Shown here: in pieces, positions 59,927 through 64,000 of the stretch | Layout of the letters: each line of letters opens with the position of its first letter | Position numbering within the stretch: the stretch's first letter is position 1 | Source: Billgrantia ethanolica | GTDB lineage: Bacteria > Pseudomonadota > Gammaproteobacteria > Pseudomonadales > Halomonadaceae | Direction of reading: 5' to 3' | Assembly: GCF_021404305.1 (NCBI RefSeq) | Contig: NZ_JABFTX010000001.1 | Span: 1,054,001-1,118,000 of the forward strand | DNA length: 64,000 nucleotides | Translations under genes and position numbers: made by a program | Notes under the pieces: model-generated | What the model was told of the DNA's origin: nothing | What the model saw: the letters and a program-made list of their open reading frames with translations, nothing else | Database searches by the model: none

Positions 59927-61009
59927 TCAAGTAGCGGGCTGAGATACGACCGCCAGAACTCCTTCGCTGCCAAGAATGGGCTCTTGCTTCGCCACCTGGT
60001 AGTACTCGTTGTACCACTCGACGAAGCGTGCCACGCCCTCTTCTATGGTCGTGCCCGGGCAATAGCCCACGGCCTGCTGAAGGGCGGTCACATCGGCGTG
60101 GGTATCCAGCGCATCGCCGGGCTGGCGAGGCAACAGGCGAATTTGAGCCGCCCTACCCAGGCAGCTTTCAAGAACGCGAATGTAGCGAATCAACTCTACC
60201 GGGGTCTGATTGCCGATATTGTAAACACTCCATGGGGCCGAACTGCTTGCTGCCGGCGTCTCTCCTGCGGCAGCCAATTCGTACCAGGCATCGTTCGCTA
60301 CCGGCAACCTATCGTAGGTTTTCAGTACCCCTTCCACGATATCTTCGATATAGGTGAAGTCCCGGCGATGCTGCCCGTAATTGAAAACATCGATCGGCTC
60401 CCCAGCGAGAATCTTTCTGGTGAAGGTAAAAAGAGCCATGTCGGGCCGCCCCCAAGGGCCATATACAGTAAAGAACCGCAGGCCTGTCGTCGGCAAATCG
60501 TAAAGGTGGCTATACGCATGCGCCATCAATTCATTGGCTCGCTTAGTAGCCGCATACAGGTTCAGAGGATGATCGGCACGGTCGTTCTCACTAAAAGGCG
60601 TGCGAACGTTGCCACCGTATATGGAACTCGAAGAAGCATAAACAAGATGCTTGACCCGCTGAACCCGACAGCCTTCCAATATATTCAGAAACCCCACCAT
60701 ATTGCTTTCCATGTACGCATGCGGGTTTTCAAGGGAATACCTGACACCGGCCTGTGCGGCCAAGTGGATTACCCTTTCGGGCTGCCACGCCTCGAACAAC
60801 TGCTCCACCGCCTCGCGGTCGGCCAACTCCATCCGGAAGAAATGAAAACCAGGCTCGGCGGCCAGGCTTGCCAACCTCGCCCGCTTCAGCTCGGGGTCGT
60901 AGTAATCATTGAGATTGTCCAACCCAACGACTATCTCGCCGCGCCGACAGAGGGCGCGAGCCACATGAAAGCCAATGAATCCAGCAGCACCGGTAACAAG
61001 CGTCGGCAT
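59927..61009 (-). CDS. NAD-dependent epimerase (UDP-glucuronate 4-epimerase-like)
   Basis: A 360-residue extended SDR: TLVTGAAGFIGFHVA (NAD), LDNLNDYYDPELKRARL, HLAAQAGVRYSLENPHAYM, the catalytic Ser region YASSSSIYG and YAATK, and RFFTVYGPWGRPDMALF. These match UDP-glucuronate 4-epimerases that make UDP-galacturonate for capsule or LPS. It converges on the autotransporter gene. Confidence 0.9.
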   Translation of the reverse strand: MPTLVTGAAGFIGFHVARALCRRGEIVVGLDNLNDYYDPELKRARLASLAAEPGFHFFRMELADREAVEQLFEAWQPERVIHLAAQAGVRYSLENPHAYMESNMVGFLNILEGCRVQRVKHLVYASSSSIYGGNVRTPFSENDRADHPLNLYAATKRANELMAHAYSHLYDLPTTGLRFFTVYGPWGRPDMALFTFTRKILAGEPIDVFNYGQHRRDFTYIEDIVEGVLKTYDRLPVANDAWYELAAAGETPAASSSAPWSVYNIGNQTPVELIRYIRVLESCLGRAAQIRLLPRQPGDALDTHADVTALQQAVGYCPGTTIEEGVARFVEWYNEYYQVAKQEPILGSEGVLAVVSQPAT

Positions 61010-61147
61010 GGGCCCACTCCATCCAAAAAGTGGAATGTGTTAAAATGTAACCCATGCAACGAAAGACGAAATACCAAACTCACTCACACAGCGCTATGGA
61101 TTGTCTAATGCGCAACTAATCAAACAACACGGATAACGGGATGACAT

Positions 61148-62092
61148 TCACCCTTTTTCACCAGTTTTCCCAAGGTCGGTATTAGGCATCCATCTCGTCT
61201 TTTTTCTACGCTTTCTAATCTTATTGGACTTCATCACTAAACGTAGCCGCTGCCGCCAGGGCAGGCTCCGCAGTAGAACCTTTTCACGCAGAGGCCACGG
61301 CGTAAGGCAGGAATAATGGCGGAAAACATCCCTCAGGGGATGCTCCGATTCGGCATGCCACGGCTTTACGTTTCCCGTGTAATGGATAATGCCCGGCTCG
61401 CGTAGCGCATCTGCCAACGCGGGCAGCAAGCAGGTCAAATGCTTCGGCTCGACATTCAAGGCGGCATAAGTGGCAGACTGCAGGTTCCACCTGGGCTCCA
61501 GCTCATACCACAGCCCGGCCAGCACGTGATTCAAGGCGTCCTGATCGGGATAGCGCAACCGCTCGCCTTGTCGTTGTAGATACTCCCAGGCGCGGCCGGC
61601 CACGTCGTGCTCGCGCCAGCGTTCCAGATCGACCACCAGCAGGCCGGAGTTGAAATACGCCGCAGTCTCGATGCCACTATGCTCGTCCGGGTCCCCCGCA
61701 ATGTCGCGCACCGCCGCGATCACATGCTCGCCAAGCGGTACTTCCCACAGCGGTGCCAAATCGGCAAGCACCGCCATGTCGCAATCCAGATAGATGACGC
61801 GAGAGCACTCCCGGTCGAAATGCTCATGCATGAAGAGAGGGAGAAGGGAAGCCTTGCCGAATCGATCGAGATGGGCAGGGTCGATATCGAGCTTGCCCAC
61901 TTCCACGACTCTAGCCGTGGCTCCATATTGCTCTGCCAACCGGGAAAAGGCGCCCTGAATCTCTGGAGGCAACCCCGGTGTCAGCAACGTAACCCGCGCC
62001 GAACCAGGCTCAGCCATATGCTCCAGCGCGGAAACCATCGTGGTAGCCGCATAGGGCGCGTAGCGTTCATCAGCACACAGAAGCAGCTCCAT
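61148..62092 (-). CDS. Glycosyltransferase family 8
   Basis: A 314-residue GT8 enzyme: DERYAPYAATTMVSAL, the metal-binding DxD in VIYLDCDMAVLADL, YFNSGLLVVDLERWRE, DQDALNHVL, and the terminal HYTGNVKPWH. The last 30 residues are basic (RKRRKKTRW), perhaps for membrane contact. It would add galactose or glucose to LPS core or another glycan. The start overlaps the upstream GT9 stop by one base. Confidence 0.92.
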   Translation of the reverse strand: MELLLCADERYAPYAATTMVSALEHMAEPGSARVTLLTPGLPPEIQGAFSRLAEQYGATARVVEVGKLDIDPAHLDRFGKASLLPLFMHEHFDRECSRVIYLDCDMAVLADLAPLWEVPLGEHVIAAVRDIAGDPDEHSGIETAAYFNSGLLVVDLERWREHDVAGRAWEYLQRQGERLRYPDQDALNHVLAGLWYELEPRWNLQSATYAALNVEPKHLTCLLPALADALREPGIIHYTGNVKPWHAESEHPLRDVFRHYSCLTPWPLREKVLLRSLPWRQRLRLVMKSNKIRKRRKKTRWMPNTDLGKTGEKG

Positions 62093-63201
62093 CAGCCCTG
62101 TCGCTCCATGCCGGCTACCGGTGCCAGGGCGGCATCCAAAAAGCGCTGCAGCTGGTTGTCAAGCGCCTCCCAGTCCAGACGGTTGACGTCGTCGACCTCT
62201 CCCGGCAGCCCCATCAGGTTGATGGACCGAGAGTGCACGCTGTGCCATGCCGCCATTTCACCGGGGCTGTAGGGAAACAACACGAACGAAGGGATGCCCA
62301 GCCCATCAGCGATGTGCACGGTGGCGGTGCTGGAAGAGAGCTGAGCAGCGGCCGCCGCCAGCAAGGCCACGTTGTCGTAGATGGAGTGGGTATCCGGATA
62401 AAGAAAGCAGCGCTCAGGGTTCCAACCGGCAGTAATCGCCTGAATCGCTCTTTCACAGCCGGGCGTAGTCAGCAGGCAGATATCGAAGCCGCCAGCCATA
62501 CGCTCGACACGCTCGATCAATGACAGCGTCGTTTCCACGCTGAAGGTCTTGGCTCCGCCCTTGCTGAAGGGGTTGATCGCCACAAAAGGACGGGGGCGAC
62601 TGTGAAGAAATTCACCGACCCGCTGCTCCGAGCCGGCATCGCGGGGCACCGTATAGCGCTTCTCGGGTGCGGCGATACCGCAGCGCTTCAGCAGCTCAAC
62701 GTAGCGCTGCTCCATGTGCAGCCCTCGCGTAGCCTGGCCCAGCTTGATGTCCACCAGGCCCACGGAGTCGTCCAGGCTGGCGACGTGGCGCGCCTTGACG
62801 GACCCCAGCAGGCATATATCGCGCGCCTTGGCCAACTCACTGAAGTGCACCAGCAAGTCCACCTCACCAAGCGAAGCCGCCAACCGGCGGATCTTTCCAG
62901 CAGAAGGCCGCTTGGGTATGACATGCACGCGATCGACTCCCAACTGCTCGGTGAACAGCGCTGCCATCTCGGGAGTGGCGATCACCTCGATCGACACGCC
63001 TTCACCGAGCTTGCGCAACTCGGGCACAACCAGGGAGAAAATGATGGAATCGCCCCACTTCGCATCCCAGCGCAGGAAAACGACACGCTTCAGGTCCGCC
63101 ACATGCTTAACCTCAGGCCTGCAACGATCGTAACGCCAATGAGCGAGCGCAATACGCCAATCGTCCCGTTTCGCCCTGAGAGCATGTAAATACTTTTTCA
63201 T
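62092..63201 (-). CDS. Glycosyltransferase family 9 (heptosyltransferase-like)
   Basis: A 369-residue GT9 protein: VVFLRWDAKWGDSIIFSLVVPEL at the start of the first Rossmann domain, VDLLVHFSE, then VAINPFSKGGAKTFS and ITAGWNPERCF, and the C-terminal LSSSTATVHIADGLGIPSFVLFPY. The usual heptosyltransferase G-D-x-L motif is GDSI here. ATG at 63201 follows GGAACGGGA; an upstream in-frame start at 63291 nearly touches the divergent GT25 gene. It forms an operon with the GT8 gene. Confidence 0.88.
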   Translation of the reverse strand: MKKYLHALRAKRDDWRIALAHWRYDRCRPEVKHVADLKRVVFLRWDAKWGDSIIFSLVVPELRKLGEGVSIEVIATPEMAALFTEQLGVDRVHVIPKRPSAGKIRRLAASLGEVDLLVHFSELAKARDICLLGSVKARHVASLDDSVGLVDIKLGQATRGLHMEQRYVELLKRCGIAAPEKRYTVPRDAGSEQRVGEFLHSRPRPFVAINPFSKGGAKTFSVETTLSLIERVERMAGGFDICLLTTPGCERAIQAITAGWNPERCFLYPDTHSIYDNVALLAAAAAQLSSSTATVHIADGLGIPSFVLFPYSPGEMAAWHSVHSRSINLMGLPGEVDDVNRLDWEALDNQLQRFLDAALAPVAGMERQG

Positions 63202-63294
63202 TCCCGTTCCTGTCACAAGCCGGCTGCACCGCTGGTATAGCAAGCGGCATTCCGCTAGGCTGGCCGAATTTCGAAGGATTGAGGGTAGCACACC

Positions 63295-63981
63295 ATGTCG
63301 TCACTTCCTCCCGTTATCGTCATCTCCCTGCCCGGCTCATCGCGTAGAGCGCGTGTTCAGGCCGCCTTCGACGAGATAGGGCTGCCCTTCGAATTTCACG
63401 ATGCCGTGAACGGGGCGGAATTGAGCGACGAAACCCTGGCCAGCGTAGACCAGAACTATGCAGAGAAAGAGTGGGGGCACGGCCTCAACAAGGGCGAGAT
63501 AGGCTGCGCTATCAGTCATATCCAACTGTACGAACGCATGGTGGAAAAGGGCCTGGAAGAAGCCATCATACTCGAGGACGACGCCCAACCCAGCGAAGGC
63601 TTCATACAAACCCTGCGGGAAATGCTCAGCGCTCTACCCCAGCGTGCGGAAATCGCTTTCCTGCACCATGGCAAGGCGAAGTCCTGGCCAATCAAGCGCA
63701 GCCTGCCCAACGGCCACAAGCTGGTGCGCTACCGCTACCCCAGCGCCAAGTCGCGTCGCTGCATCATCAGCGGCCGAGGCTATTGGCTCAGCCAAGCCGG
63801 CGCCCAAAAGCTGCTGGAATTGGCCTACCCCATCCGCATGCCGGCGGATTACCTGACAGGCTATATTCAGCGCAGCCACATTCATGCCTACGGCGTGGAG
63901 CCCAACCTCCTGCTCGAAACAGACACCCCCTCCGAGATCGATGCCGTGGAAAAGCGACAATATGGCGGGCATACCGGCTAA
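63295..63981 (+). CDS. Glycosyltransferase family 25 (LPS/LOS type)
   Basis: A 228-residue GT25 protein: VIVISLPGSSRRARVQAAFDEIG, LNKGEIGCAISHIQLYERM, the acidic ILEDDAQPSEGF, and SGRGYWLSQAGAQKLLELAYPIRMPADY. It probably adds a hexose to lipooligosaccharide. It diverges from the GT9 gene and ends 19 bp before the window edge. Confidence 0.92.
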   Translation: MSSLPPVIVISLPGSSRRARVQAAFDEIGLPFEFHDAVNGAELSDETLASVDQNYAEKEWGHGLNKGEIGCAISHIQLYERMVEKGLEEAIILEDDAQPSEGFIQTLREMLSALPQRAEIAFLHHGKAKSWPIKRSLPNGHKLVRYRYPSAKSRRCIISGRGYWLSQAGAQKLLELAYPIRMPADYLTGYIQRSHIHAYGVEPNLLLETDTPSEIDAVEKRQYGGHTG

Positions 63982-64000
63982 ACCCGGTTTTGATCAGGCC

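Noticed and set aside
1..64000. Insertion sequences, integrases, CRISPR arrays, rRNA or tRNA genes
   Set aside because: I read for transposase motifs, terminal repeats, regular repeat-spacer arrays and tRNA-like cloverleaf ends and saw none; a tRNA scan was not possible, so small RNA genes could be missed.

Overview
The window is about 64 kb of GC-rich chromosomal DNA from a gammaproteobacterium. Family content (TRAP and tripartite tricarboxylate transporters, a LEPR-XLL giant exoprotein beside SapC and TolC, heptosyltransferase-like and GT25 enzymes) fits a marine or halophilic Halomonas-type bacterium. That taxonomic guess is inference; no rRNA or tRNA gene was seen.

Region 1 (1-29.5 kb, minus strand) is a secretion and adhesion locus. 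An AraC-type regulator gene is followed by a TolC-family outer-membrane channel, a SapC-family protein, and one reading frame that starts at 25828 and stays open to the left edge. The visible part encodes at least 8,609 residues. It carries an N-terminal LEPR-XLL signature, RTX-type Gly/Asp repeats near both ends, thousands of residues of Gly/Ala-rich beta-repeat sequence, one central coiled coil and a Calx-beta-like segment. The stop codon, and perhaps an ABC transporter and membrane fusion protein, lie outside the window. The leader between sapC and the giant gene holds strong inverted repeats.

Region 2 (29.6-45.9 kb) looks like a catabolic regulon for an unidentified acid or amide. A minus-strand operon encodes a TauD-like dioxygenase, a TRAP transporter (P, Q, M), an isochorismatase-family amidohydrolase, a 63-residue GatC/AtzG-like protein and an amidase. 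A divergent plus-strand set encodes LeuC/LeuD-type hydratase subunits, an isocitrate lyase/PEP mutase-family lyase and an AbrB-type membrane protein. A converging minus-strand operon encodes TctCBA, a GntR/FCD regulator and an iron-type alcohol dehydrogenase. The 9-mer TTGGATACG occurs in both control regions, inside or next to predicted promoters, and has the symmetric form expected of a GntR/FCD operator, so the GntR protein may control all three units.

Region 3 (46-50.1 kb) is a second catabolic module. A lacI-type regulator gene and a 3-hydroxyacyl-CoA dehydrogenase-family gene diverge from a histidinol-dehydrogenase-like gene and an SDR gene. A near-perfect 20-bp palindrome with central CG, typical of LacI-family operators, lies between them.

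Region 4 (50.1-55.5 kb) is a toxin-antitoxin cluster: higBA, a rhodanese gene, hipBA, a divergent HipA-like kinase followed by its own small HTH gene, and a GSU2403-type nucleotidyltransferase. The higBA, hipBA, HipA-like and nucleotidyltransferase genes are each preceded by distinct inverted repeats that overlap a likely promoter.

Region 5 (55.5-64 kb) is a surface and glycan region: GT32, GT8, GT9 and GT25 glycosyltransferases, a UDP-glucuronate 4-epimerase-like enzyme, an autotransporter-type beta-barrel protein, and an unrecognised protein with a sigma-like N-terminus and a ParB-like C-terminal motif.
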